Shown piece after piece: positions 21,841 to 28,996 of a stretch of DNA of 37,859 nucleotides. Position 1 is the first letter of the stretch. Each line of letters opens with the position of its first letter. The position numbers and the translations under genes are program-made. The stretch is from IMG/VR virus record IMGVR_UViG_3300050821_008479, positions 1-37,859 of that record; one strand, written 5' to 3'. This DNA comes from a virus. The notes beneath the pieces are model-generated. The model saw only the letters and a list, made by a program, of their open reading frames with translations, was not told where the DNA came from and did not search any database.

Positions 21841-24222
21841 ATGGGCGACTCGCCAGTCTTCAACACGATCAAGAACGTCGCCGGGTACGGCGTCGGGACG
21901 CTTGCGGCGCTCGATACCATCAAGGGCGGCGGCCTCGGCAACTACTTGATGAACCGGCAACGCCTCATGAGCGACCCGGGCTTCCGCTCGACGCTTGCCG
22001 GCTCGCCGTTTGCGGCGGGCGTGTTTGGCGTGTCGGGCGCGACGGGGCCCGCGCCCGCGGCGCCCTCGTATCCCGCCGCCGCCGCAACGGGCGCCGTTGC
22101 GTCACCGGGCGACGGTTTCGGGCCGCCCGCGGCCGGGGGGCAAGTCGCCGCGCCTGGGGACGCGGCGGCCGGCCAGCTTCCGGCACCGTCGGCCTTCAAT
22201 GTGCCGGGCTACATCCCCGGGACACCGCGCGCCTGGATGCCGAACCTCCCGCCGTACGACCCCGAGGAAGCCATCAAGCAGCAAGCCATTGCCTCGCAGC
22301 AAATCGCGATTGGCGCGCCGGATTCGTTCCTGTCGGGCATCGCCAAGATGCAAGCGGGCATCATGCCGACGCAAAAAGAAACTGACGCCGTGATCGGGCA
22401 AGCGAAGGACATCCAACATTCCGCCGGCATCGGCTCGACCGTCGGCGTCAAGCTGCCCGGCATGACGGTGCAAATCGGCTCACCGTACAACATCGCGCCG
22501 CTCGGCGAGGAGGAGTTTTCGACCCCCGAGCAAGCGCGCGCGGCGGCGACGGCCCATGGCCCGGGCTGGGGCATCGGGCCGACCGTGCATGGGGGTTGGC
22601 GCCCGATTCCGCCGCCGACCAACGAGCAGCTCATGCCGCCGGCCCCGGGCACCGCGCCGGCCCTTCCTGGGGCGGCGACTGGCCCCGTGCTCCGCGGCGG
22701 CCCCGCGGCGAGCGCGACGATTCCGAATCGGACCAACAACCCGGGCAACATCAAGGACAGCGCCTTTGCCGCGGCACAGCCGGGCTACGTCGGCCCCGGC
22801 CCCACCGCGACGGATGGCGGGCGCTTTGCCGTGTTCAATTCGCCGGCCTCGGGCATGGGCGCCATGACGAATCTGCTCGGGAGCCCGCACTATCAGGCGT
22901 TGACCGTCGACCAAGCCGCGAATCGCTGGTCGGGTGGCGGCTATGGGGGCGAGGTCGGCGCCGCAGCGGGCATCCACCCGGACCGGCCCATGTCCTCGCT
23001 CAGCGACGCCGAGCGCGCCCAGCTCGCGACCAGCATGGCGCGCCGCGAGGGCTTTACGGGCGGCCTCCCGGCGGCGCCGCCCCCGCCCGCGCTGCCGCCG
23101 CCCCCACCGCCCGCGCCCGCCGAGCGCGGCGCTGCGTATGCCGCGGCACCGCCGCCGGGCGCGCAGGTGATGCCGACGCCCGCGCCCGCCCCCGCGCCGA
23201 CGTTCGACCGCGACGCCGTCGTGCCGCACGTCGAGGTCGCGCCCAGCGACGCCATTGGCTACCCACCCAGCGCGCCCGCCGTGCAACGGCCCCCGGCATT
23301 GCCCGTCCTCACCGCGCCGGCTGCCCCGACGGTGCCCGGCTCGACTGCGGCGGCGGCCACACCGCCCCCACCGCTCCCGCCCGGGCAACGCTTCATGGAT
23401 CCAACCGGCAACATGCCACTCCAAACGCAGACGCAGCAATATCAAGGTGGCCGTACCGAGACGTACACGGCCCCCTCGACGACGGATGCCGTAGTGCGCA
23501 TGCGGCTCGCGAATGCGGGCGTGACCAACCCCGATATACAAAACCCCGCTGGGCTCGCAAACTATTCCGCTCAAGAACGTGCAAACAACATTCAACAGAA
23601 AACGGACGAGGCCGAGATTCAACGCACAAAGCGCGGCTTAACCGAGGGCGAGGCGACACGCAACCAAACGCTCACCGCGTATCGCTCGGCGCTCGATTCG
23701 TTGCTCTATCAATTTCCGGACGCTAATACGCGCGCGTACTATCTTGGGTTCCAGAATTGGGCGCCGCAGAGTCTCGAGGTCGCGCTCGGCATCCCGGGCG
23801 CGGAGGACATTGCGCGCTTCCGCGCCGCGATTGCCCCACTCGCGCCGGGCACGTTTACCGACGCCGGGCGCGACAAAACGTTGCTCTCACCCGACGTGCA
23901 AATGCTGCGCCCGGTGGCGCTGTCTGGTCACGATTCCTCCATGCAATTTGAGGCGAATTTGCAGGCGTTGAGCGACCGGCTTGACGATCAACTCGCGCTC
24001 GGGACGGCGTTCCGCGGCATGTCGGTCGACCAGGTGACGCCGCAAGCCATTCAAGCGTTCCGCGATCAATTGCAGCAACAACGCTTGACGAATCGTCTGG
24101 CCGCTTTCCAACCGGCGGCCGCACCATCGGCGCCCGCGCCCGAAGCACCGCCGCCGCCGACGCCCGCGAGCTCCTCGAGCGGCGCACCGTGGGCGCCGAC
24201 CGCAACCTGGACGGTTCCCTAG
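21841..24222 (+). CDS. Large ejection protein with lysozyme-like domain
   Basis: 793 residues. Residues about 297-405 (RTNNPGNIKD...DGGRFAVFNSPASGMGAMTNLL...ANRWSGGGYGGEVGAAAG...ARREGF) match a virion-associated peptidoglycan-hydrolase-like domain that occurs inside structural proteins of other phages and presumably opens the cell wall during DNA entry. The N-terminal part has a few helical segments, and residues about 410-510 are a Pro/Ala linker. The C-terminal third is helical (ALDSLLYQFPDANTRAYYLGF, FEANLQALSDRLDDQLALG). Its stop is directly followed by the next ATG. Confidence 0.7.
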   Translation: MGDSPVFNTIKNVAGYGVGTLAALDTIKGGGLGNYLMNRQRLMSDPGFRSTLAGSPFAAGVFGVSGATGPAPAAPSYPAAAATGAVASPGDGFGPPAAGGQVAAPGDAAAGQLPAPSAFNVPGYIPGTPRAWMPNLPPYDPEEAIKQQAIASQQIAIGAPDSFLSGIAKMQAGIMPTQKETDAVIGQAKDIQHSAGIGSTVGVKLPGMTVQIGSPYNIAPLGEEEFSTPEQARAAATAHGPGWGIGPTVHGGWRPIPPPTNEQLMPPAPGTAPALPGAATGPVLRGGPAASATIPNRTNNPGNIKDSAFAAAQPGYVGPGPTATDGGRFAVFNSPASGMGAMTNLLGSPHYQALTVDQAANRWSGGGYGGEVGAAAGIHPDRPMSSLSDAERAQLATSMARREGFTGGLPAAPPPPALPPPPPPAPAERGAAYAAAPPPGAQVMPTPAPAPAPTFDRDAVVPHVEVAPSDAIGYPPSAPAVQRPPALPVLTAPAAPTVPGSTAAAATPPPPLPPGQRFMDPTGNMPLQTQTQQYQGGRTETYTAPSTTDAVVRMRLANAGVTNPDIQNPAGLANYSAQERANNIQQKTDEAEIQRTKRGLTEGEATRNQTLTAYRSALDSLLYQFPDANTRAYYLGFQNWAPQSLEVALGIPGAEDIARFRAAIAPLAPGTFTDAGRDKTLLSPDVQMLRPVALSGHDSSMQFEANLQALSDRLDDQLALGTAFRGMSVDQVTPQAIQAFRDQLQQQRLTNRLAAFQPAAAPSAPAPEAPPPPTPASSSSGAPWAPTATWTVP

Positions 24223-25818
24223 ATGGCGGTGCAATTCGGGTTCCAGGTCCAGCAACCGGATGGCTCGGTCGTGACGCAACAGTCACTCGCCGACCGGGCA
24301 CCGACGTGGGGCGAGCTCGCCGACCACGTCGCCTCGACGGGCGGCACGCTCCTCCCCTCGACGCCCGCCGAGCAACCCGCACCCGTGTCGACGGGCGGCG
24401 GGGGCGCCGCCGCGCCGCCGGCGCCGTTACCGACGGACGTGCAGCAAACGACCGGCATGGCGCCGACCGACGTCAACCCGCCGCGCGCCTTGTGGACGCA
24501 GGTGCTGCCCACGGTGGGGACGGCCCTCGGCACGGCCGGGGCGACCATGCTGCTTGGCCCCGAGGCCAGCTATCCCACGTATGCGGGCTTGACGGCCCTC
24601 GGGGCCGGGCTCGGCGCCGCGGGGGGAGAAGCGGGCCAAGTCGGCGTCGAGCGCGCCTTTCTCGGGCCAGGGCCCCCGGGCGCGCCGTCGGCGGCGGAAC
24701 GGATAGGGAAAGCGGGCGTTGAGGCCGCGGGCACGCAAGTGATTCTCGGGCCGGCGGCGCGATGGGCGGTAGGACAGATCCCGGTGGCGGGGCCGGTCAT
24801 GCGAGCGGCGGGCGCCGCCCGGGATCTACTCACCGCGCCCGCCGAGGACGCGCTTGTCGGCGGCCGCGCCGTGGCGGCGTCGGCGGCGCAAGACTTGAAC
24901 GCCTCGCTGAATCAGGCATCGAGTGCGACGGGCGCGGCGGCCCCCACGCTCTGGATCGATCCGACCGGCGTGCAAAGCCTGGTTAACCCGGCGCGCGCCG
25001 CCGTCGCACGCGCGGGTGCCACGCCGGACCAGCTCGCGCTGTTTGACCAGACCGCCGCGCCCCTCATGAGCGGCCAGCGCATATCCCTTCCGCATGCGCT
25101 CGCCGTCGAGCGGCACCTCGGCACCTGGGTGGATCGCATGGCGGGCTCGGGGGTCCCGGACGACGTGCTTGCGCCGGTGCGCGGCCTCGCCGGCGGCACG
25201 CAAGGGCTCGTCACGCAAAGCACCGTCGGTACCGCCGCCGAGCCGCTCCGCGCGAGCTACGTGGCGCAGCTCCAGGCGATGGGGCCTGCGCGCGCCGCGC
25301 TCAACACGGCCGCCAATCCGGCCACGGATGCCGCGGGCTTTGCCCGGGCGCTCGCGGCGGATAACCACGCCGGCCTGAGCGCCGCGCTCGAGCGCTCAGG
25401 CGCGGCCGAGCGTGCTCAGCTCGCGCAAGGGTGGCTCGCCTCGACGCGGGCCGGCGCGCAGGGTGCCGTGGATCCGCTCGCGCACGTCGCCGAACAATAC
25501 ACGGCGCTCCCCACGGACCTCCAACGCGGCCTCTTTGGCGCCGGGAGTGCGGACGCGACCGGGCAACTTCCCATCCCGACCCTCTTGCGGGCGGCACAAA
25601 CGGCGACGCCCTCGGGCACGCGCATTCCCATGACGGCAACCGGCCTCGCGAGCCGCGCCATTATGTGGCCGGCGACGGGCGCCGCGCGCTATAGTCTCTT
25701 GTCGCCAGATGCGGGCTGGGTTGGGTCGCTGCCGCAGACTATCGGGGCTGCTGCCCCGCCGCTGGCCTTCCCGTACGTGGCAAGCGCCATGCAGGCACGA
25801 CCGGGGCAGCGCGACTAG
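24223..25818 (+). CDS. Last late-operon protein, probable ejection protein
   Basis: 531 residues. The N terminus (FGFQVQQPDGSVV, GELADHVASTGGTLLP) is followed by a Pro/Ala linker, then Gly/Ala-rich hydrophobic segments (about 93-135) that could insert in a membrane, then a long helical region. The TMs are not strong enough for an ordinary membrane protein, but this pattern is common in proteins ejected by podoviruses. Its last 80 bases overlap a convergent minus-strand gene (25739-25939). No terminator is visible at the end of this operon. Confidence 0.65.
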   Translation: MAVQFGFQVQQPDGSVVTQQSLADRAPTWGELADHVASTGGTLLPSTPAEQPAPVSTGGGGAAAPPAPLPTDVQQTTGMAPTDVNPPRALWTQVLPTVGTALGTAGATMLLGPEASYPTYAGLTALGAGLGAAGGEAGQVGVERAFLGPGPPGAPSAAERIGKAGVEAAGTQVILGPAARWAVGQIPVAGPVMRAAGAARDLLTAPAEDALVGGRAVAASAAQDLNASLNQASSATGAAAPTLWIDPTGVQSLVNPARAAVARAGATPDQLALFDQTAAPLMSGQRISLPHALAVERHLGTWVDRMAGSGVPDDVLAPVRGLAGGTQGLVTQSTVGTAAEPLRASYVAQLQAMGPARAALNTAANPATDAAGFARALAADNHAGLSAALERSGAAERAQLAQGWLASTRAGAQGAVDPLAHVAEQYTALPTDLQRGLFGAGSADATGQLPIPTLLRAAQTATPSGTRIPMTATGLASRAIMWPATGAARYSLLSPDAGWVGSLPQTIGAAAPPLAFPYVASAMQARPGQRD

Positions 25819-25939
25819 CGCGCCGCGCGGCCCGCCGCTCCTGCCACCGGGTCATCTGGATCCCGAACGCGGTCACGGCCGCTAAGCACGCCCACACGCC
25901 AAACGCGAGCCACAAGAGGATCAGCACAACGTGCACCAT
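25739..25939 (-). CDS. Small membrane protein
   Basis: 66 residues with one clear N-terminal transmembrane helix (VHVVLILLWLAFGVWACLAAV) and a strongly basic cytoplasmic tail (RWQERRAARRASR). It overlaps the end of the convergent late operon by 80 bases. The start is ATG at 25939 or GTG at 25936; neither has a good ribosome site. The ATG lies in a TAGCGT-N5-ACGCTA inverted repeat. It could be a lysis accessory or an early membrane protein; unknown. Confidence 0.55.
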   Translation of the reverse strand: MVHVVLILLWLAFGVWACLAAVTAFGIQMTRWQERRAARRASRAAPVVPAWRLPRTGRPAAGQQPR

Positions 25940-25955
25940 AGCGTTACAGACGCTA
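25939..25955. promoter_or_regulatory. Inverted repeat at a start codon
   Basis: TAGCGT, 5 bases, ACGCTA. It overlaps the start codon of the minus-strand membrane-protein gene. The same 10-mer TAGCGTTACA occurs at 26257-26266 and 34090-34099, each just before another small gene. Confidence 0.4.
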
Positions 25956-25962
25956 CCCGACG

Positions 25963-25993
25963 GGCCCCTGGGTCGGCAAGCCCCGCAGGGGCC
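25963..25993. other. Hairpin between two small minus-strand genes
   Basis: GGCCCCT (25963-25969) pairs with AGGGGCC (25987-25993), with extra pairing inside. It lies between the genes at 26029-26250 and 25739-25939. There is no T-run, so it is at most a weak or factor-assisted terminator. Confidence 0.35.
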
Positions 25994-26028
25994 TTAGCGG
26001 CACGTCACGAGCCAGCCGAGGACGCGCC

Positions 26029-26250
26029 TCACCCGTGCCAGAGTCGGGTGACCGCGCCAGCAATCGCCAGCACGAGCAAGAGCGTGTTGCCGATCACGAA
26101 GCGATACAGGGTTCGGAGCTCACCGTGGAGCTCGCGGAGTTCCGTGCGCAGCTCGCCGATCTCGTGCCGCATTGCCCGCGTGTCGGCGGTGAGCTCCCCG
26201 AGGCGCTCGGAGAGCGGGTCGATCGGGTGCTGATGTTCCGGCACACTCAC
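26029..26250 (-). CDS. Coiled coil plus membrane anchor, XhlA-like
   Basis: 73 residues: a heptad-rich helix (MRHEIGELRTELRELHGELRTLYR, about residues 27-50) followed by one C-terminal transmembrane segment (FVIGNTLLLVLAIAGAV). This is the layout of haemolysin XhlA-type holin accessory proteins. The GTG at 26250 lies one base after GAGG; a second GTG at 26244 is better spaced and may be the true start. It sits at the downstream end of the replication operon. Confidence 0.6.
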   Translation of the reverse strand: MSVPEHQHPIDPLSERLGELTADTRAMRHEIGELRTELRELHGELRTLYRFVIGNTLLLVLAIAGAVTRLWHG

Positions 26251-26295
26251 GCCTCGTAGCGTTACACCGCCGGGCCCGCAGCGGGCAAGCCGGGG

Positions 26296-26463
26296 TTACG
26301 ACGTTGCCCCTTGCCGCACCCGCCACGCGGCAATCCGGCACCGCCCCGAGCAGTAGCGCGCCGTCGCCCGCCGGGGCGCGAAGGGGCGGCGGCAGTGGGC
26401 GCAGCGCCGCGCGGGCAACTGCACGCTAGGCGACACGGCAGCCTGCTCATGCTTCGTCGGCAT
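26296..26463 (-). CDS. Small zinc-finger protein
   Basis: 55 residues with a four-cysteine motif: CAHCRRPF...RYCSGRCRIAAWR, the shape of FCS/MYM-like treble-clef fingers found in small phage DNA- or RNA-binding proteins. A short polar N terminus precedes it. The ATG overlaps the upstream gene by 17 bases, suggesting coupling. Its role may be regulatory. Confidence 0.65.
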   Translation of the reverse strand: MPTKHEQAAVSPSVQLPARRCAHCRRPFAPRRATARYCSGRCRIAAWRVRQGATS

Positions 26464-26752
26464 CCCGTTCCTCGTCTTCGGGCGGGTTGCTGTCTGCTGC
26501 GTCGTCTGCGCTACGCCAGCGAGACACCGCGAGGCTGAATAAGCGGGTCCACGGACGCCTCGCACCCGTCCACGGCAGTCTCACTTCCCACGAGCACTCG
26601 GTGCCGTCGCGTTCCACGGCGATGCAGACCAGTGGGTAGCCGGCTTTCCGCCACCGCGTCGCCACGCGGGCCGTCGTCGTGCCCGCCCACAGAACCTGTT
26701 CCTCTTGGTCCCAGCGGAAGGTGACTTCCTGCTCGGCGTTGGTCCGTCCCAT
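26447..26752 (-). CDS. Small Trp-rich protein, unknown
   Basis: 101 residues from an ATG that overlaps the stop of the ribbon-helix-helix gene (ATGA). Beta-rich with seven tryptophans (VTFRWDQEEQVLWAG, WEVRLPWTGARRPW) and an acidic tail (NPPEDEERDADEA). No family recognised. It belongs to the minus-strand replication/recombination operon. Confidence 0.6.
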   Translation of the reverse strand: MGRTNAEQEVTFRWDQEEQVLWAGTTTARVATRWRKAGYPLVCIAVERDGTECSWEVRLPWTGARRPWTRLFSLAVSRWRSADDAADSNPPEDEERDADEA

Positions 26753-26934
26753 CAGTCTGCCGCCCGGGCCCGCGGGCCCCGGCACCGCGCGAGATGCGTC
26801 TCGAGGGCGTCGGTGATCCACGCTTGCAGGGTTTCCTCCTGCGCGATGCACTCGAGCTTGAGCGCGCGGTGGAGCCGCTTCGGGATGCGCGAGGCGAGCT
26901 GGACGCACTCAGGCCGGTCGAGCGACTTGGGCAT
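26752..26934 (-). CDS. Ribbon-helix-helix (Arc/CopG-like) protein
   Basis: 60 residues. The pattern VQLASRIPKRLHRALKLECIAQEETLQAWITDALETHLA has the short beta strand and two helices of an Arc/HicB-type dimeric DNA-binding fold. A GGAGGG site precedes the ATG, which lies 26 bases inside the RuvC-like gene. It probably regulates its own operon. An antitoxin role is possible but the downstream gene does not resemble a known toxin. Confidence 0.7.
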   Translation of the reverse strand: MPKSLDRPECVQLASRIPKRLHRALKLECIAQEETLQAWITDALETHLARCRGPRARAAD

Positions 26935-27451
26935 CGGATCCCTCCAGGCGGGTCGCCGCGACATACGCGGCGAGCAACAAGCCCTCGGCGGGGCCCTCGT
27001 CGGCGGGGCCGACGACGCCGAGGGCGGGGAAGCGTTCTTGCGCGCGGAGCCGGGACGCCCGCTTGTCCTGGCCGACGAGCCCGGCGTGCCGCTTCCAGGC
27101 GAGCGGCTGGACGATGCGGTACGGGACGCGGGCGGCGACGACGAGCCCGAGCCACAAGCCAAAGCCCACGCCCGTCCGGTAGCTGGACGCCACCCCTTGC
27201 CCGGGCCGCGCCCCCTGCGCCTCGAGGGCGACCTCGGCGTCCAAGGCGAGCGGCCAGCCGTCGAGGGCGTCGAGGAGCTTCGCATGCATGGCCGCCGGGT
27301 CGTACTCGTCGCGGAGCCGCTTGTTGCGCAGCACGGCCATCCGGGGCGTGCGGTGCAGCGCGACGCCGCAGACCGCGCCGGCGGCGTCGAGGTCGAGCAC
27401 CCCGAGGCCGCCGCGGGCGCCCGGGTCGATGCCGACGATCCGGCGACTCAT
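26909..27451 (-). CDS. RuvC-like Holliday-junction resolvase
   Basis: 180 residues with an RNase H-like fold. MSRRIVGIDPGARGGLGVLD carries the first catalytic Asp9; EVALEAQGARPGQG supplies the next acid; RIVQPLAWKR and the late DEGPAEGLLLAAYVA carry the last acids, in the order seen in RuvC family resolvases. It should resolve branched DNA during phage replication and before packaging. The ATG overlaps the stop of a small membrane peptide gene. It is one residue class away from host RuvC in motif spacing, so it is a phage type. Confidence 0.8.
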   Translation of the reverse strand: MSRRIVGIDPGARGGLGVLDLDAAGAVCGVALHRTPRMAVLRNKRLRDEYDPAAMHAKLLDALDGWPLALDAEVALEAQGARPGQGVASSYRTGVGFGLWLGLVVAARVPYRIVQPLAWKRHAGLVGQDKRASRLRAQERFPALGVVGPADEGPAEGLLLAAYVAATRLEGSDAQVARPA

Positions 27452-27555
27452 GCGAGGGCCACCCGTACGAGCCATGCGAGCGCGAGCACGGCCGCCACCC
27501 AGAGTGTCAGCAATGACACAGTTTCGAGCCAGGTGGCCTCGTCGTCGGCGCGCAT
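27448..27555 (-). CDS. Tiny membrane peptide
   Basis: 35 residues: a short acidic head (MRADDEATWLET) and one hydrophobic helix (VSLLTLWVAAVLALAWLVRVALA). Both ends overlap neighbouring genes in ATGA junctions (27555 upstream, 27448 downstream), which is strong evidence that it is translated. Function unknown. Confidence 0.6.
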   Translation of the reverse strand: MRADDEATWLETVSLLTLWVAAVLALAWLVRVALA

Positions 27556-27905
27556 CACCCACCCAACGCGCGGCGGATCCGCCAGCGCCCCGTGCGCGCG
27601 TCCTCCGCCGCCCAATGCGCTTTCCACCACGCCAGATCTTGCACGGGCGTATCGGGGTTCCGGCGCGCCGACGGGGGTGCCGGCCGGGGCATCCACTCGC
27701 GGATTTCTTTGGGCGACGGGAAGCGGCGACCCGTCTCCGCGGTGCGGGCGAAGCGGTCGAGCGCCTTGACGAGCGGGCCAACCGGGTACTCGTGCAAGAG
27801 CCGGAAGTAGACCGCGACGTGGTCGTCATGGGCGCGCCGCCCGTTGCAGACGAACGCGACAGTTTGCAATGCTTCGGTGAAGGCGCCGAGATCGTCGGCC
27901 GTCAT
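27555..27905 (-). CDS. Helicase-loader-like replication protein
   Basis: 116 residues. The central part (HDDHVAVYFRLLHEYPVGPLVKALDRFARTAETGRRFPSPKEIREWM) resembles the G39P-type replicative helicase loaders of phages: helical bundle, then FPSPKEI. It overlaps the initiator-like gene by 4 bases, the usual initiator-loader order. There is no P-loop, so it is not an ATPase loader. It would deliver the host or a phage helicase to the origin. Confidence 0.6.
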   Translation of the reverse strand: MTADDLGAFTEALQTVAFVCNGRRAHDDHVAVYFRLLHEYPVGPLVKALDRFARTAETGRRFPSPKEIREWMPRPAPPSARRNPDTPVQDLAWWKAHWAAEDARTGRWRIRRALGG

Positions 27906-28648
27906 GTGCCCTCCCGTGTCGTGAGTTTGGCGCGCAGTCGCGCGACCTGCGCGGCGTTGGTGTCAGCGTGGGTGCCGACCGGGGGCTCGTCCTCCCATTG
28001 CCGTTGGCGGAGAAACGTTGCCGGATCCTCGATGAAACCGCGCTGCCAGGCGTCGCTCGCCGTCCACCGCGTGACGCCGGCGAGGACCGTGTCCGTCTTT
28101 CCGTCACCCTGCGCCCGCGTCCATGCCTTCCGCGCGTCGGGTTTGTGGCGTTTCTTGGGGTACGCTGACCAGAACTCGTCAAAGCGGTCACGCGGCGGCG
28201 TGACCAGAGCGAGCGGAGCGAGCGATACTCCTTCCCGTTCCCGTTCCCGTTCCCGCGGGCGCGCGCGAGCTTGATCCTGCTGAAGCGTGCTGAAGTATGC
28301 TCGTGCAACGTGCGTGGGCGGACACGGCGGAATCTCGCTGGCGGGCTCCCGGTTGCCGACGCGCTGATGCTTCGGGAAGGCCGGGATGTCGATGTAGGCG
28401 TGCCCCTCGATGACGTAGCGGCGAATGAACCCGCGCCCGGCGAGCTCCTCGAGGAGCAGGTCGAGGTCCACGGCGTCGTGCGGAAAGAGCTGCGCTTTCA
28501 ACCGCCGGGGCCGGTCCTCGAGCCGGCCGTCACGGTCGGCCACCGTCCACAAGCCAACGAACAGGAGTCGGCCGGGCATGGTGACGTCCGCGAGGTCCTC
28601 GTGAACGAAGAATTCGGGCTTGATCGTCCGAATCCGTTGCACGCTCAT
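27902..28648 (-). CDS. Phage replication initiation protein
   Basis: 248 residues. The N-terminal winged-helix domain (RIRTIKPEFFVHEDLADV...GRLLFVGLWTVADRDGRLEDRPRRLKAQLFPHD) is a hallmark of phage replisome-organiser proteins. A low-complexity REREREREG stretch encoded by four TTCCCG units links it to a C-terminal domain with RFDEFWSAYPKKRHKPDARKAW, which often contacts the helicase. I chose the ATG at 28648 because of a good GGAGGTG site; an in-frame ATG at 28663 is possible. Its origin may lie in the adjacent intergenic region or within the gene. Confidence 0.8.
   Translation of the reverse strand: MSVQRIRTIKPEFFVHEDLADVTMPGRLLFVGLWTVADRDGRLEDRPRRLKAQLFPHDAVDLDLLLEELAGRGFIRRYVIEGHAYIDIPAFPKHQRVGNREPASEIPPCPPTHVARAYFSTLQQDQARARPREREREREGVSLAPLALVTPPRDRFDEFWSAYPKKRHKPDARKAWTRAQGDGKTDTVLAGVTRWTASDAWQRGFIEDPATFLRQRQWEDEPPVGTHADTNAAQVARLRAKLTTREGT
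28232..28255. repeat. Hexanucleotide repeat, 4 x TTCCCG
   Basis: Four perfect tandem copies inside the replication initiation gene, coding for the RERERERE linker. The number may vary by slippage without shifting the reading frame. Confidence 0.8.
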
Positions 28649-28700
28649 CGCCCACACCTCCACACCTCATGGGCCGCACGCCGCGGCGCGCGCCGCGGGG

Positions 28701-28724
28701 CGGTGCAAAGGGCGTTGCAAAGGA
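28701..28724 (+). repeat. attP arm repeat, left
   Basis: CGGTGCAAAGGGCG then TTGCAAAGGA. Two TGCAAAGG boxes at 28704-28711 and 28716-28723. 23 of 24 bases match the right copy. Confidence 0.75.
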
Positions 28725-28851
28725 ATTTCTGGCAACGGGCGGCATCTGGCATGAAACGCGACCGAGGCCAGCCCATGCGGAATCTGAGGAATGTGGCGGC
28801 GTTAGGGTGCGCCGACTGCTCGGAGGTGCCAACTGTTTCTCGGCACCGCCC

Positions 28852-28892
28852 GATTCGTAGTCAGACGCTCTATCCAACTGAGCTATGGGCGC
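28852..28892 (-). other. attP core: 5' half of tRNA-Arg(ACG)
   Basis: On the minus strand this reads as acceptor 5' strand GCGCCCA, TA, a full D arm (GCTCAGTTGGATAGAGC), the anticodon stem 5' strand TCTGA and the loop CTACGAA with anticodon ACG. The sequence then leaves the tRNA: no T arm (GTTCRAA) follows. It is therefore an identity segment for integration, with crossover likely in the anticodon loop, rather than a working tRNA gene. Confidence 0.75.
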
Positions 28893-28943
28893 GTATGAAT
28901 GGAAACGGGCACTTAGCCTAGGTTCGGGGCCACCGCAACCCCC

Positions 28944-28967
28944 CGGTGCAAAGGGCGGTGCAAAGGA
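28944..28967 (+). repeat. attP arm repeat, right
   Basis: CGGTGCAAAGGGCG then GTGCAAAGGA. TGCAAAGG boxes at 28947-28954 and 28959-28966, same spacing and orientation as the left arm repeat. Confidence 0.75.
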
Positions 28968-28996
28968 TTCGCCTGCCGACTGGGGAATCCTCGGCA

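Larger units (their letters stand above)
28701..28967. other. attP: Phage attachment site attP
   Basis: A tRNA-Arg(ACG) 5' half (core, 28852-28892) is flanked by two almost identical 24-bp direct repeats at 28701-28724 and 28944-28967. Each repeat contains two TGCAAAGG boxes 12 bp apart, as expected for integrase arm-type sites. The integrase gene is about 530 bp away. No gene is present in 28664-28996. An inverted repeat GGTGCC-N11-GGCACC (28825-28847) lies between the left arm and the core. Confidence 0.75.

Noticed and set aside
26752-26934. Toxin-antitoxin pair made of the RHH protein and the Trp-rich neighbour
   Set aside because: The gene order fits, but the 101-residue partner shows no toxin motif. 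The RHH protein is better called a regulator.
28809-28892. A complete, functional tRNA-Arg
   Set aside because: The D arm and anticodon arm are present, but no T arm with GTTCRAA follows and the acceptor pairing has a mismatch. It is better explained as an attP identity segment.
28701-28967. CRISPR array
   Set aside because: Only two 24-bp units, far apart and unequal in context, with paired boxes inside. This fits integrase arm sites.
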